Shown here: piece after piece, positions 26,218 through 34,583 of the stretch
Layout: every line of letters begins with the position of its first letter
Position numbering within the stretch: the stretch's first letter is position 1
From: Sphingomonas sp. Leaf32
GTDB taxonomy: Bacteria > Pseudomonadota > Alphaproteobacteria > Sphingomonadales > Sphingomonadaceae
Length of the DNA stretch: 64,000 bases
Direction: 5' to 3'
Assembly: GCF_001421765.1 (NCBI RefSeq)
Contig: NZ_LMLA01000001.1
Location: 533,048-597,047, forward strand
Notes under the pieces: generated by a model
Told to the model about the DNA's origin: nothing
The model's database searches: none
The model's input: the letters and a program-made list of their open reading frames with translations, nothing else
Position numbers and translations under genes: made by a program

Positions 26218-26865
26218 ATGATCCGCCTCGCTTCGCTGGCGACGGTCCTGGCCGGGTGCGCGACGACCGCCTGTGGCGGCGCGAGTGTCGCGTCCGCCGG
26301 ATCGAAGGCGCCGGCCACGACCACGGCGTCTGGCTCCGACGATTGGCGACGGGTGGCGACGTCGGCCGATCGCGACCGGTTGCGGCGATGGCGCGACGCG
26401 TGGATGGCGGCACTTCCGAAGGCGCGGGCGGCCGACCCGGCGGCCATCGCGGCGCAGGGCGCGCTGTTCGCTCCCGACGGTGCGCTCGCCGGCCCGGCGG
26501 CCCCCGCCGGCCGGTATCGTTGCCGCGTGTTCAAGCTGGGCGGGAAGGGCAGCGCGATGCGCGACTTCACCGCCTATCCGGCGTTCGACTGCCGCATCAC
26601 CGACGAAGGCAGCGTCCGCAGCTTCTACAAGGAAAGCGGATCGCAGCGACCGGTCGGGCTGCTGTTCCCCGATGGCGACCGCACGGTGTTCCTCGGCACG
26701 CTGCTGCTGGGCGACGAACGGGCCGCGCTGCAATATGGCCAGGACCGCGACCGCGACATGGCGGGCGTATTGGAGCGGATAGGGGAGCGCCGCTGGCGGC
26801 TCGTGCTGCCCTATCCCCGGTTCGAATCCCTGCTGGATGTGGTCGAACTGGTGCCGGCGGAGTAG
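26218..26865 (+). CDS. DUF4893-like lipoprotein
   Basis: This 215-residue protein has a lipoprotein-type signal (MIRLASLATVLAGCATTAC, lipobox LAGC). The body contains RDRLRRWRDAWMAALPKARA and YRCRVFKLGGKG, the pattern of DUF4893 proteins found in sphingomonads. Function unknown; envelope location expected. It starts 7 bp after bdhA and may be cotranscribed with it. Confidence 0.75.
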   Translation: MIRLASLATVLAGCATTACGGASVASAGSKAPATTTASGSDDWRRVATSADRDRLRRWRDAWMAALPKARAADPAAIAAQGALFAPDGALAGPAAPAGRYRCRVFKLGGKGSAMRDFTAYPAFDCRITDEGSVRSFYKESGSQRPVGLLFPDGDRTVFLGTLLLGDERAALQYGQDRDRDMAGVLERIGERRWRLVLPYPRFESLLDVVELVPAE

Positions 26866-26883
26866 GAGGAGCCAATCCTCCTT

Positions 26884-27054
26884 AGGACCGATCGACATTC
26901 AGCTACTTCCGGTGTCGTTCCTGATCGCCGCCTCCTACCTCTCCGTCACCCCGGACTTGTTCCGGGGGCCACGGTGCGGCAATCGGTGCGGCATGAGCCC
27001 TCGATCGACCGCGACTGCGGCTCGGTGGACCCCGGAACAAGTCCGGGGTGACGA
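26884..27054. repeat. Dispersed 170-bp repeat family E, copy 2
   Basis: This copy is homologous along its full length to 14726-14895, including the non-palindromic lead-in (CTGATCGCCGCCTC) and the CACCCCGGACTTGTTCCGGG/ CCCGGAACAAGTCCGGGGTG arms. It lies between convergent genes. Confidence 0.85.
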
Positions 27055-27080
27055 AGAGCATATGGGGATGACTATCGTAT

Positions 27081-27120
27081 CACGCACGTCATCCCGGCCT
27101 GCGCCGGAGTGACGTGCGTG
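27081..27120. terminator. Perfect 11-bp stem hairpin between convergent genes
   Basis: CACGCACGTCA (27081-27091) pairs with TGACGTGCGTG (27110-27120) around an internal CCGGCCTGCGCCGG hairpin. It is placed between the DUF4893-like gene and the minus-strand gene at 27137. No T-run follows on either side, so a terminator role is only likely from its position. Confidence 0.5.
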
Positions 27121-27136
27121 GGGAAGAATTCGAAGT

Positions 27137-27598
27137 CTACACCAACGTCCGCCGCACCGTCTCATAGCAATCGTCGATATGCGAATTACCCACCAGCTTC
27201 ATCGCGCCGAAGCTGATGCCGGCCGCGGCGATTTGCCCGGCGAACGGTACGAAGCGCAGCAGCGACTTGCTGGCATAGCGCGCGCCGACCTTGCGGATCA
27301 GCATCGTGACGATCCGCCGGGTGATCGACCGGCCGATGACGCCGTTGCCCAGGTTGGCGGCGATCAGCAGCACCTGCTTCGCACGATCGGGTTCGAGCGC
27401 GTTCACCTGTTTTTCGTCCAGCCCGAACCGGTTGCTGATCTCGGGCAGCAGCTTCGTCAGGATATTCGCATCGACGATCAGGTCCGCGCCCGGCACCGGA
27501 ACGGCGGAGGCACCGGCCGATACCAGCGCACGCTTGGTCACCAGTTTGCGCGCTTCGTCGCGCACGCGGTCGAGTTCGGTCAGCGAAGTGATCTTCAT
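27137..27598 (-). CDS. DUF697-like hypothetical membrane-associated protein
   Basis: This 153-residue protein begins MKITSLTELDRVRDEARKLV. It contains a hydrophobic segment SAGASAVPVPGADLIVDANI and a C-terminal one (LLRFVPFAGQIAAAGISFGA), both glycine- and alanine-rich as in DUF697/YcjF-type proteins. No catalytic motif is visible. Longer upstream frame sequence runs into the divergent small gene and is not used. Confidence 0.65.
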   Translation of the reverse strand: MKITSLTELDRVRDEARKLVTKRALVSAGASAVPVPGADLIVDANILTKLLPEISNRFGLDEKQVNALEPDRAKQVLLIAANLGNGVIGRSITRRIVTMLIRKVGARYASKSLLRFVPFAGQIAAAGISFGAMKLVGNSHIDDCYETVRRTLV

Positions 27599-27700
27599 GA
27601 AAAGCCCCGTGTCGTTTCGTTGCCGCATCAACGCTGTTCTGGCCAAGCGGCTCCCCGTCGTTGCGCTCGTTACGATTTCGCCCGGAAAACGGGTAGCTGC

Positions 27701-28043
27701 ATGATCCTGCGCATCGGCACGTTGCTCGCCACTACCCTGTTCGTCCTGCCCGTCCACGCCGCTGCGATGCCGCAGACCCCGGCCGCCGCCGTCGACGCCA
27801 CCCCGCTGACTGCCAGATGGCCCGGACCGTATCAGGTGGGGGCCGCCATGGGAAAAGGTGACACCAGCGATGTTCCCGGTCGCGTTCCCGGTGGACGCCG
27901 ACGCCTGGGCCGCGTCCGAAGCGACGGGGAATGCGTGGGACAAGGCGACGGCGGATCGTTTCCGTAACACCCTGCTGTCGACCGGCAACGAGACCGACCG
28001 AAAGGAAGTGTGTCGCGTGTTCCGGGATCGCGTCCGGATGTGA
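27701..28043 (+). pseudogene. Probable frameshifted small exported protein
   Basis: An ATG at 27701 opens a convincing signal peptide (MILRIGTLLATTLFVLPVHA, then AAMPQTP), but that frame degenerates after about residue 48 and stops at 27967. From about 27840 a different frame reads VTPAMFPVAFPVDADAWAAS ... RKEVCRVFRDRVRM with protein-like composition and stops at 28043. The simplest reading is one ~110-residue secreted protein broken by an indel around 27790-27850. Family not recognised. Sequencing error is the main alternative. Confidence 0.4.
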
Positions 28044-28222
28044 CCGCGCTGTTCAAACGGCGCGGTTTTCCGACGAACTGACCGGTTTGCCCCGGTCAGC
28101 GCCGGAGGAAACTCGTATCAGATGGGACCAGCCTCTCGCCAAGTGCGTTGAAATTATATAACACGCGTTTGTAACGAGTCTGCGCACCCGCCAACGGGCG
28201 ACGCAGCGGACATGGAGAGTGC

Positions 28223-29515
28223 ATGACCGGCGATAGCCGCACGAATCTGCCGCGCCTGACGCTGCACGTGCCCGAACCCAAATTCCGTCCCGGCGACGCG
28301 GTGGACTTTGCCGACGTCGCTGTGCCGCCGGCCGGTGCGCAGGCCCGCCCGGATACGTCCGCCGCGCCCGACAGCTTTCACGACCTCAGCTACACGCTCG
28401 TCCGCGTGCTCGACGAGCAGGGGCAGGCGGTCGGCCCGTGGAACCCGCGGCTCGACCCCGACATGCTGCGCCGGATGCTGTTGAAGATGGCGACGGTCCG
28501 CGCATTCGACGAACGCATGTTCCGCGCCCAGCGGCAGGGCAAGACCAGCTTCTACATGAAATGCACCGGCGAGGAGGCGATCGCGGTGGCGGGCACCATG
28601 GCGCTCGACCGCGACGACATGACCTTTCCTAGCTATCGGCAGCAGGGCATCCTGATTACGCGCGACTATCCGCTGGTCGAGATGATGAACCAGATCTATT
28701 CGAATACTGCCGACAAGCTGCAGGGCAAGCAGTTGCCGATCATGTATTCGTCGAAGGACTTCGGCTTCTTCTCGATCTCCGGCAACCTGACCACGCAATA
28801 TCCGCAGGCGGTGGGCTGGGCGATGGCGTCGGCGTCGAAGGGCGATACCCGGATCGCCGCGACATGGTGCGGGGAGGGGAGTACGGCCGAGGGCGACTTC
28901 CACTCGGCGCTGACCTTCGCCACCGTCTATCGCGCGCCGGTCATCTTCAACGTCGTCAACAACCAGTGGGCGATCAGCAGCTTTTCCGGCTTCGCGGGGG
29001 CAGAGGCGACGACCTTCGCCGCGCGAGCGATCGGCTATGGCATCGCCGGGCTGCGGGTCGATGGCAACGACGCGCTGGCGGTCTATGCGGCGACCGCCTG
29101 GGCGGCCGAGCGGGCGCGGACCAATCAGGGGCCGACGCTGATCGAGCATTTCACCTATCGCGCGGAGGGCCATTCGACCTCCGACGACCCGTCGCAATAT
29201 CGTTCGGCGGGCGAGCCGACGGCTTGGCCGCTGGGCGATCCGGTCGCGCGGTTGAAGGCGCATCTGGTCGCCATCGGCGAATGGGACGACGACTCCCACG
29301 CCGCCATGGATCGGGAGGTAGCCGAACAGGTGCGTGCCGCGCAGAAGGCGGCGGAGGCCAACGGTATCCTGGGCCATGGCCTGCACCAGCCGCTCGACAC
29401 GTTGTTCGATGGCGTGTTCGAGGAAATGCCCTGGCACCTGCGCGAACAACAGGCGCAGATGATGGCCGAGGAGGAAGCCTCCGGCCGCCCCTGGGCGCGC
29501 AAGGAGGGCCACTGA
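28223..29515 (+). CDS. bkdA1: Branched-chain 2-oxoacid dehydrogenase E1 subunit alpha
   Basis: This 430-residue thiamine-diphosphate enzyme subunit decarboxylates 2-oxoisovalerate and related branched-chain oxoacids. The TPP motif is GEGSTAEGDFHSALTFATVY ... VVNNQWAIS. The RAxDERMFRAQRQGKTSFYM segment and HSTSDDPSQYR phospho-loop-like region match BkdA-type E1alpha rather than pyruvate dehydrogenase. The N-terminal ~75 residues are an extension common in bacterial BCKDH E1alpha. GGAGAGTGC precedes the ATG. First gene of a three-gene operon; no E3 gene follows. Confidence 0.93.
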   Translation: MTGDSRTNLPRLTLHVPEPKFRPGDAVDFADVAVPPAGAQARPDTSAAPDSFHDLSYTLVRVLDEQGQAVGPWNPRLDPDMLRRMLLKMATVRAFDERMFRAQRQGKTSFYMKCTGEEAIAVAGTMALDRDDMTFPSYRQQGILITRDYPLVEMMNQIYSNTADKLQGKQLPIMYSSKDFGFFSISGNLTTQYPQAVGWAMASASKGDTRIAATWCGEGSTAEGDFHSALTFATVYRAPVIFNVVNNQWAISSFSGFAGAEATTFAARAIGYGIAGLRVDGNDALAVYAATAWAAERARTNQGPTLIEHFTYRAEGHSTSDDPSQYRSAGEPTAWPLGDPVARLKAHLVAIGEWDDDSHAAMDREVAEQVRAAQKAAEANGILGHGLHQPLDTLFDGVFEEMPWHLREQQAQMMAEEEASGRPWARKEGH

Positions 29516-29516
29516 C

Positions 29517-30530
29517 ATGGCGCGGATGAACATGATCCAGGCGATCAATTCCGCGATGGACGTGGTGATGGACCGCGATCCGAACGTCATCGTGATGGGC
29601 GAGGATGTCGGCTATTTCGGCGGCGTGTTCCGTGCGACGGCGGGCTTGCAGAACAAATACGGCAAGACCCGCGTGTTCGACACGCCGATCACCGAATGCG
29701 GCATCATCGGCGTCGCGGTCGGCATGGGCGCCTACGGCCTGCGTCCGGTACCCGAAATCCAGTTCGCCGATTACATCTATCCCGCGCTCGACCAGCTGGT
29801 CAGCGAGGCGGCGCGGCTGCGCTATCGCTCGGCGGGTGACTTCACCGCGCCGATCACGGTGCGCTCGCCCTTCGGCGGCGGCATCTTCGGCGGCCAGACG
29901 CACAGCCAGTCGCCCGAGGGCATCTTCACCCATGTCAGCGGAATCAAGACGGTGATCCCGTCGACGCCCTATGATGCCAAGGGGCTGCTGATCGCCGCGA
30001 TCGAGGACAATGATCCGGTCCTCTTTTTCGAACCGAAGCGCATCTATAACGGTCCCTTCGACGGCAATTGGGACAAGCCGGCGCAGAACTGGTCGAAGCA
30101 TCCCGGCGGTGAAGTGCCCGAGGGCTATTACCGCATCGAGCTGGGCAAGGCGAAGGTCGTGCGCGAAGGCAGCGACCTGACGATCCTCGCATACGGCACG
30201 ATGGTCCATGTCGCACAGGCGACTGTGGAGACGGCGGGGATCGATGCCGAAATCCTCGACCTGCGCACGCTGGTGCCGCTCGACATCGACGCGATCGAGG
30301 CATCGGTGAAGAAGACCGGGCGCTGCATGATCGTGCACGAGGCGACCCGGACGGGCGGCTTCGGCGCCGAATTGTCGGCGCTGGTGCAGGAACGTTGCTT
30401 CCACCATCTCGAAGCGCCGATCGAGCGCGTGACCGGCTTCGACACGCCGTATCCGCACAGCCTCGAATGGGCGTATTTCCCGGGGCCGGTCCGCATCGGA
30501 CAGGCGCTCAAGAAGATCATGCAGGACTGA
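29517..30530 (+). CDS. bkdA2: Branched-chain 2-oxoacid dehydrogenase E1 subunit beta
   Basis: This 337-residue transketolase-like beta subunit has MARMNMIQAINSAMDVVMDR, VMGEDVGYFGGVFRATAGL, FDTPITECGIIGVAVGMGAY and FGGGIFGGQTHSQSPEGIFT, all standard for E1beta of the BCKDH complex. It pairs with E1alpha (one base apart) and forms the alpha2beta2 E1. The downstream E2 starts 6 bp after its stop. Confidence 0.94.
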   Translation: MARMNMIQAINSAMDVVMDRDPNVIVMGEDVGYFGGVFRATAGLQNKYGKTRVFDTPITECGIIGVAVGMGAYGLRPVPEIQFADYIYPALDQLVSEAARLRYRSAGDFTAPITVRSPFGGGIFGGQTHSQSPEGIFTHVSGIKTVIPSTPYDAKGLLIAAIEDNDPVLFFEPKRIYNGPFDGNWDKPAQNWSKHPGGEVPEGYYRIELGKAKVVREGSDLTILAYGTMVHVAQATVETAGIDAEILDLRTLVPLDIDAIEASVKKTGRCMIVHEATRTGGFGAELSALVQERCFHHLEAPIERVTGFDTPYPHSLEWAYFPGPVRIGQALKKIMQD

Positions 30531-30536
30531 ACCGCC

Positions 30537-31859
30537 ATGGCACGTTTCTCTTTCCGCCTGCCCGACATCGGCGAAGGCATTTCCGAGGCCGAGATCGTCG
30601 CGTGGCACGTTGCCATCGGCGACCGTGTCGAGGAAGATGGTCGCCTGGCCGACATGATGACCGACAAGGCGACGGTCGAGATGGAAAGTCCCGTCGCGGG
30701 GACCGTCGTCGAACTGGCCGGCGAGCCGGGCGATCAGGTGGCGATCGGCGCGACGCTGGTCGTGATCGAGACCGAGGGTGAGGTGGTCCAGCCGGCGGCG
30801 CCCGAGCGTGTCGAGGCCGAGAATCCGGGGGTCGAAGAGGCAGTAAATCCTCCCCGGCACGGGGAGGGGGACCAGCCGCAGGCTGGTGGAGGGGGAGCGC
30901 CGCTGGACGCTCCGTCCGCGGTTGTCCCGCAGGCGGCAGCCCCCCTCCACCGTCCTGCGGACGGTCCCCCTCCCCGCGAGCGGGGAGGAGCTTTGGCGTC
31001 GCCCGCCGTCCGTGCCCGCGCGGCCGACCTTGGCATCGACCTGTCCGCCGTCCACCACGATGGCCACCATATCCGCCATGCCGATCTCGACGCCTATCTC
31101 CGCTACGGCGGCGCGCAGGGCTATCACACCCCCAACGCCAGCCGCGCACGCCCCGACGAAACCGTCAAGGTCATCGGGATGCGCCGTCGCATCGCCGAAA
31201 ACATGGCGGCGGCGAAGCGCCATATCCCGCATTTCACCTATGTCGAGGAGATCGACGTCACCGCGCTGGAGGCGATGCGCGCCGACCTGAACGCGGCACG
31301 CGGCCAGCGGGCCAAGTTGACGATGTTGCCGCTGCTGATCGTCGCGATCTGCCGCACGCTGCCCGACTTCCCGATGCTCAACGCGCGCTATGACGACGAA
31401 GCGGGTGTGGTGACGCGCTTCGGCCGGGTGCATCTGGGCATGGCCGCGCAGACCGATGCCGGGCTGATGGTGCCGGTCATCCGCGACGCGCAGGACATGA
31501 ACCCGTGGCAGTTGGCAGGGGAGATCACCCGCCTTGCCGAAGCGGCGCGCACCGGCAAGGCGAAGTCCGAGGAGTTGTCGGGCGGCACGATCACCATCAC
31601 CTCGCTCGGGCCGCTGGGCGGGATCGCGACGACGCCGGTCATCAACCGGCCCGAAGTTGCCATCATCGGCCCCAACCGCATCGTCGAGCGGCCCGTGTTC
31701 CGCGCGCGGGTGGGTGGTGGCGAGGAGATCGTGAAGGCCAAGCTGATGAACCTGTCGATCAGCTGCGATCACCGCGTCGTCGACGGCCATGACGCCGCGA
31801 GCTATGTCCAGGCATTGAAGCGGCTGATCGAAACGCCGGTGCTGCTGTTCGCCGACTGA
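30537..31859 (+). CDS. bkdB: Branched-chain 2-oxoacid dehydrogenase E2 (dihydrolipoamide acyltransferase) with repeat-encoded linker
   Basis: This 440-residue protein. Lipoyl domain 1-80 with lipoyl K44 (MMTDKATVEMES), linker, peripheral subunit-binding domain (about 158-190, SPAVRARAADLGIDLSAVHH) and catalytic domain ending SCDHRVVDGHDAASY (H412, D416). Residues about 104-151 (PRHGEGDQPQAGGGGAPLDA ... PLHRPADGPPPRERGGA) are encoded by an inserted family A palindromic repeat, read in frame without a stop. Because it falls in the flexible linker and is Pro/Gly/Ala-rich, function is probably kept. Without it the protein would be about 390 residues, closer to the family norm. Confidence 0.93.
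   Translation: MARFSFRLPDIGEGISEAEIVAWHVAIGDRVEEDGRLADMMTDKATVEMESPVAGTVVELAGEPGDQVAIGATLVVIETEGEVVQPAAPERVEAENPGVEEAVNPPRHGEGDQPQAGGGGAPLDAPSAVVPQAAAPLHRPADGPPPRERGGALASPAVRARAADLGIDLSAVHHDGHHIRHADLDAYLRYGGAQGYHTPNASRARPDETVKVIGMRRRIAENMAAAKRHIPHFTYVEEIDVTALEAMRADLNAARGQRAKLTMLPLLIVAICRTLPDFPMLNARYDDEAGVVTRFGRVHLGMAAQTDAGLMVPVIRDAQDMNPWQLAGEITRLAEAARTGKAKSEELSGGTITITSLGPLGGIATTPVINRPEVAIIGPNRIVERPVFRARVGGGEEIVKAKLMNLSISCDHRVVDGHDAASYVQALKRLIETPVLLFAD
30847..30989. repeat. Palindromic repeat family A, copy 3, inside the E2 coding region
   Basis: This full-length copy has left end ATCCTCCCCGGCACGGGG, then GACCAGCCGCAGGCTGGTGG, and right end CCACCGTCCTGCGGACGG then TCCCCCTCCCCGCGAGCGGGGAGGA. 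Both outer and inner hairpins are intact. It lies wholly within the E2 gene and does not break the frame. Confidence 0.9.
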
Positions 31860-31903
31860 TCCGGGTCGGCGGCCGGTCCCGTTCGGGTGCGGAGGAGTTG
31901 GGC

Positions 31904-32608
31904 ATGAGGACAAAGTTGACGATCGGGATGGTGCTGTTGGCGGCGATCACGCCGTCGGCGGTCGCGCAAAAGGCGGCCGACTATGCGTTCGAATACACCT
32001 ATCCGGTCCAGGCTGCCCGCATCGCGCCGCTCAAGGCATGGCTGGAGGCGGAAAAGGCGAGGCGGCGTGCGTGGCTCGCCCGTACCGCAGCCAATGCGCG
32101 CCGGGAGGCGAAGACGGCAGGCGCGCCGTTTCGGGCATATGACATGCAGACCGGGTGGGAGGTCGTGGCCGATACGCCGCGATTCCTGAGCCTGTCGTCC
32201 GCCAGCTACAGCGATACCGGCGGTGCGCATGGCAACGGGTCGTCGGGCGGGCTGGTATGGGACAAGCGGGCGGGGCGGCGGATGACCGCCACGGCGTTGT
32301 TCGTCTCGACCGCTGCGTTCCGGTCGGCGGTGATGACGCCATGGTGCCGCTGGATGCGTGCCGAGCGGACCCGCCGCGTGGGCGTGGACGCGGGCGATAC
32401 GGTCTTCGGCCAATGCCCGCCGGTCAAGGACGTGACGGTACTGCTCGGATCGTCGAACGGGCGCAGCTTCGACCGGATCGGCGTTATCGCCGACCAGTAT
32501 GTCGTCGGCTCCTATGCCGAGGGTCCGTATGAGCACACGCTGCCGGTTACGGCAGCGGTGCTGCGCGCGGTGAAGCCGGAATACCGCACGGCGTTTGCGG
32601 TGCGGTAG
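31904..32608 (+). CDS. Secreted DUF3298/DUF4163-like protein
   Basis: This 234-residue protein has a signal peptide (MRTKLTIGMVLLAAITPSAV, AQ cleavage) and GGAGGAG six bases before the ATG at 31904. The middle (FLSLSSASYSDTGGAHGNGS) and the C-terminal ADQYVVGSYAEGPYEHTLPV match DUF3298/RsiV-type domains with the conserved TGGAH motif. Exported, function unknown. A family A repeat begins immediately after the stop. Confidence 0.8.
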   Translation: MRTKLTIGMVLLAAITPSAVAQKAADYAFEYTYPVQAARIAPLKAWLEAEKARRRAWLARTAANARREAKTAGAPFRAYDMQTGWEVVADTPRFLSLSSASYSDTGGAHGNGSSGGLVWDKRAGRRMTATALFVSTAAFRSAVMTPWCRWMRAERTRRVGVDAGDTVFGQCPPVKDVTVLLGSSNGRSFDRIGVIADQYVVGSYAEGPYEHTLPVTAAVLRAVKPEYRTAFAVR

Positions 32609-32743
32609 AATCCTCCCCGGCACGAGGAGGGGGACCATGCGCAGCATGGCGGAGGGGGGTGTCGACCTACGATGCCGTTGCGTTCGCGGCGAACCCCCTC
32701 CACCACCGCTTCGCGGCGGTCCCCCTCCCCGTGCCGGGGAGGA
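32609..32743. repeat. Palindromic repeat family A, copy 4
   Basis: This complete copy fills the space between the convergent DUF3298-like (stop at 32608) and DUF885 (stop at 32750) genes. The ends are AATCCTCCCCGGCACGAGG and CCCCGTGCCGGGGAGGA; the second hairpin is CCATGCGCAGCATGG on the left and CCACCGCTTCGCGGCGG on the right; the middle has CCGTTGCG. Confidence 0.9.
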
Positions 32744-32749
32744 CCTGCA

Positions 32750-34519
32750 TCACGCGATGGCCTCGCCGAACATCAGCGCCCGGACGAACCGCACCGGCGG
32801 CGACCCGTGCGAGATCGCGGCGTCGTTGTAGCGCATCAGGTCGAACTTCGCCCCCGCCCGGCGCTGGGCCTCGCGGCGCATGTCCATATGCTCGCTATAC
32901 CCGACGAAATAGCTGAGCAATTGGGTCGATCCCAGCCGGGCGCGGGTCCATTTGCCTGCCGCCTCGCGCTCCTGCTGAAACGCGCCTTCCATCATCAGCT
33001 TCATCGCCTGTGCCTCGGTCAAACCCTCGGTATGGATGCCGATGTCGAGCAGCGTGTTGGTGATCGACCGCATCCGCATCTTCAGCACGGTCAGCTTGAA
33101 CAGAGGGTCGCCGTCCAGATAATCGGCATCGGCCATCATCCCCTCGGCATAGACCGCCCAGCCTTCGACGAACGGTCCCGACGACAGCACGGCGCGCAGG
33201 ACCGACTTGTTCTCGTTGCTATGCGCGATCTGGAGGTAATGGCCCGGCATCGCCTCGTGGATCGACAGGTCGTGGATCATATAGTCGTTATATTCGCGCA
33301 GGAACGAGGTCGTCTGCGCTTCGGTCCAATCCGCCGGGATCGGGGACACCGCATAGAAGGTGCCGAGATTCTTTTCGAGCGGTCCCGGGCTGTCGCAATA
33401 GGCGACCGACACACCCTGCTGGAACTTGGGCATTTCGATGATCTGGACCGGGGTGGTCGGCACGCGGACCAGCTTCTTCTCACGTACGAACGCCGTTGCG
33501 GTTTCCAGCGTCGCGCGCGCTTTGCTCATCACCTGCGACCGGGTCGGACGCCGGGCGTAGGTCATTTCCAGCGCGGCCTCGATCGCCTTCTGTTGCTGCG
33601 CCGGGGTCGGCTTGGCCGGCGTCGGCGGCGCCTTGGGCCGACCGCGCAGGACGAGGCGGGCGAGATCGTACATCTGCGCCCGCGTATCGGCGGCGGCCTT
33701 CACGGCGCGCGCCTTGATCTCCGTCCGCGACAGCGGAGAGAGGAGGGCGAACTTCACCTTCTGATCGTACAGTTCGGGCGACAGGCGGAAATCCCCCCTG
33801 GCGGCCGGGACCAGCACCGTGTCGAGCCAGCGCTGATGTTCGGCGGTCGCCGTCTTCAACGTCGCCACCGCGCGATCGAACCGGGCGCGATCGGATCGGC
33901 CGAGCGTCGCCCGGTGCGGGGCCAGCATCGTGTCGACGATCTGGAGCACGCCGGCATTCTGTTTGGCGACGGTGGTCGCATAGATGGCCGGCACCCGCGC
34001 GGGTACGATGCTTTCCCGCATCTGCGCGAACATCGCCGGCACCTGTTCCATCCGCTTCGTCGCGGAGCGCAACCGTTGCGGCCACGGCGCGAAGTCGCGG
34101 GCGGCCAGCGCATATAGCCCGCCCGAGATGGTCCCCGCCGCCCCCTGCGGGTCCCAGGCGAAGGGTTGCAACACCTCCAGCGTCCACAGTTGATAGCGTA
34201 GTTCGTTGTCGAGCAGCGCGGCATCGACCTGATCGTCGCGTGACAGCGATGTGCGGGGAATGGCGTCGAGTTCGTTCAGCGTCGTGCGGAGGAACGCGGC
34301 GTCGCGCTCGCGACCTGCGGCGGACAGATCCTCGACCTGATCGTCATAGGCATGGTTGCCGAGCGCGGTGGCGTAGCCCGGATGCAGCCGCGCCATTCCG
34401 TCCAGATACCGCTTCGACAGCCGCGCGAAATCGCCCGCCGGCCCGCTCTGCGCCAATGCCGGAAAACTGCCGGCGAGCGGCGCGAGCGCCATCAGCGCAA
34501 CGAAATGGCGACGATACAT
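32750..34519 (-). CDS. DUF885 family protein, exported
   Basis: This 589-residue protein has a signal peptide (MYRRHFVALMALAPLAGSFP, ALAQ). DUF885 features include HEAMPGHYLQIAHSNE (HExxxxH-like metal motif, HEAMPGHYLQ), VEGWAVYAEGMMADADYLDG and a C-terminal MRYNDAAISHGSPPVRFVRAL. These proteins are predicted metallopeptidases with unknown substrate; the residues expected for zinc binding are present. Expected in the periplasm. Confidence 0.88.
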   Translation of the reverse strand: MYRRHFVALMALAPLAGSFPALAQSGPAGDFARLSKRYLDGMARLHPGYATALGNHAYDDQVEDLSAAGRERDAAFLRTTLNELDAIPRTSLSRDDQVDAALLDNELRYQLWTLEVLQPFAWDPQGAAGTISGGLYALAARDFAPWPQRLRSATKRMEQVPAMFAQMRESIVPARVPAIYATTVAKQNAGVLQIVDTMLAPHRATLGRSDRARFDRAVATLKTATAEHQRWLDTVLVPAARGDFRLSPELYDQKVKFALLSPLSRTEIKARAVKAAADTRAQMYDLARLVLRGRPKAPPTPAKPTPAQQQKAIEAALEMTYARRPTRSQVMSKARATLETATAFVREKKLVRVPTTPVQIIEMPKFQQGVSVAYCDSPGPLEKNLGTFYAVSPIPADWTEAQTTSFLREYNDYMIHDLSIHEAMPGHYLQIAHSNENKSVLRAVLSSGPFVEGWAVYAEGMMADADYLDGDPLFKLTVLKMRMRSITNTLLDIGIHTEGLTEAQAMKLMMEGAFQQEREAAGKWTRARLGSTQLLSYFVGYSEHMDMRREAQRRAGAKFDLMRYNDAAISHGSPPVRFVRALMFGEAIA

Positions 34520-34583
34520 TTCAAATATTCCCCCAAGAACCCAAGGTGCAGGCTATCGCGCGTTCTGCGCGGTACAAGCGGAT

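Noticed and set aside
28077..28098. Hairpin TGACCGG/CCGGTCA before the bkd operon as a terminator or riboswitch
   Set aside because: No T-run follows and no recognised riboswitch core is present; it may only be a weak end signal for the broken small gene.
29151..31913. A 920-codon open frame opposite the bkd genes
   Set aside because: It is antisense to three clearly identified genes and reflects GC-rich codon bias.
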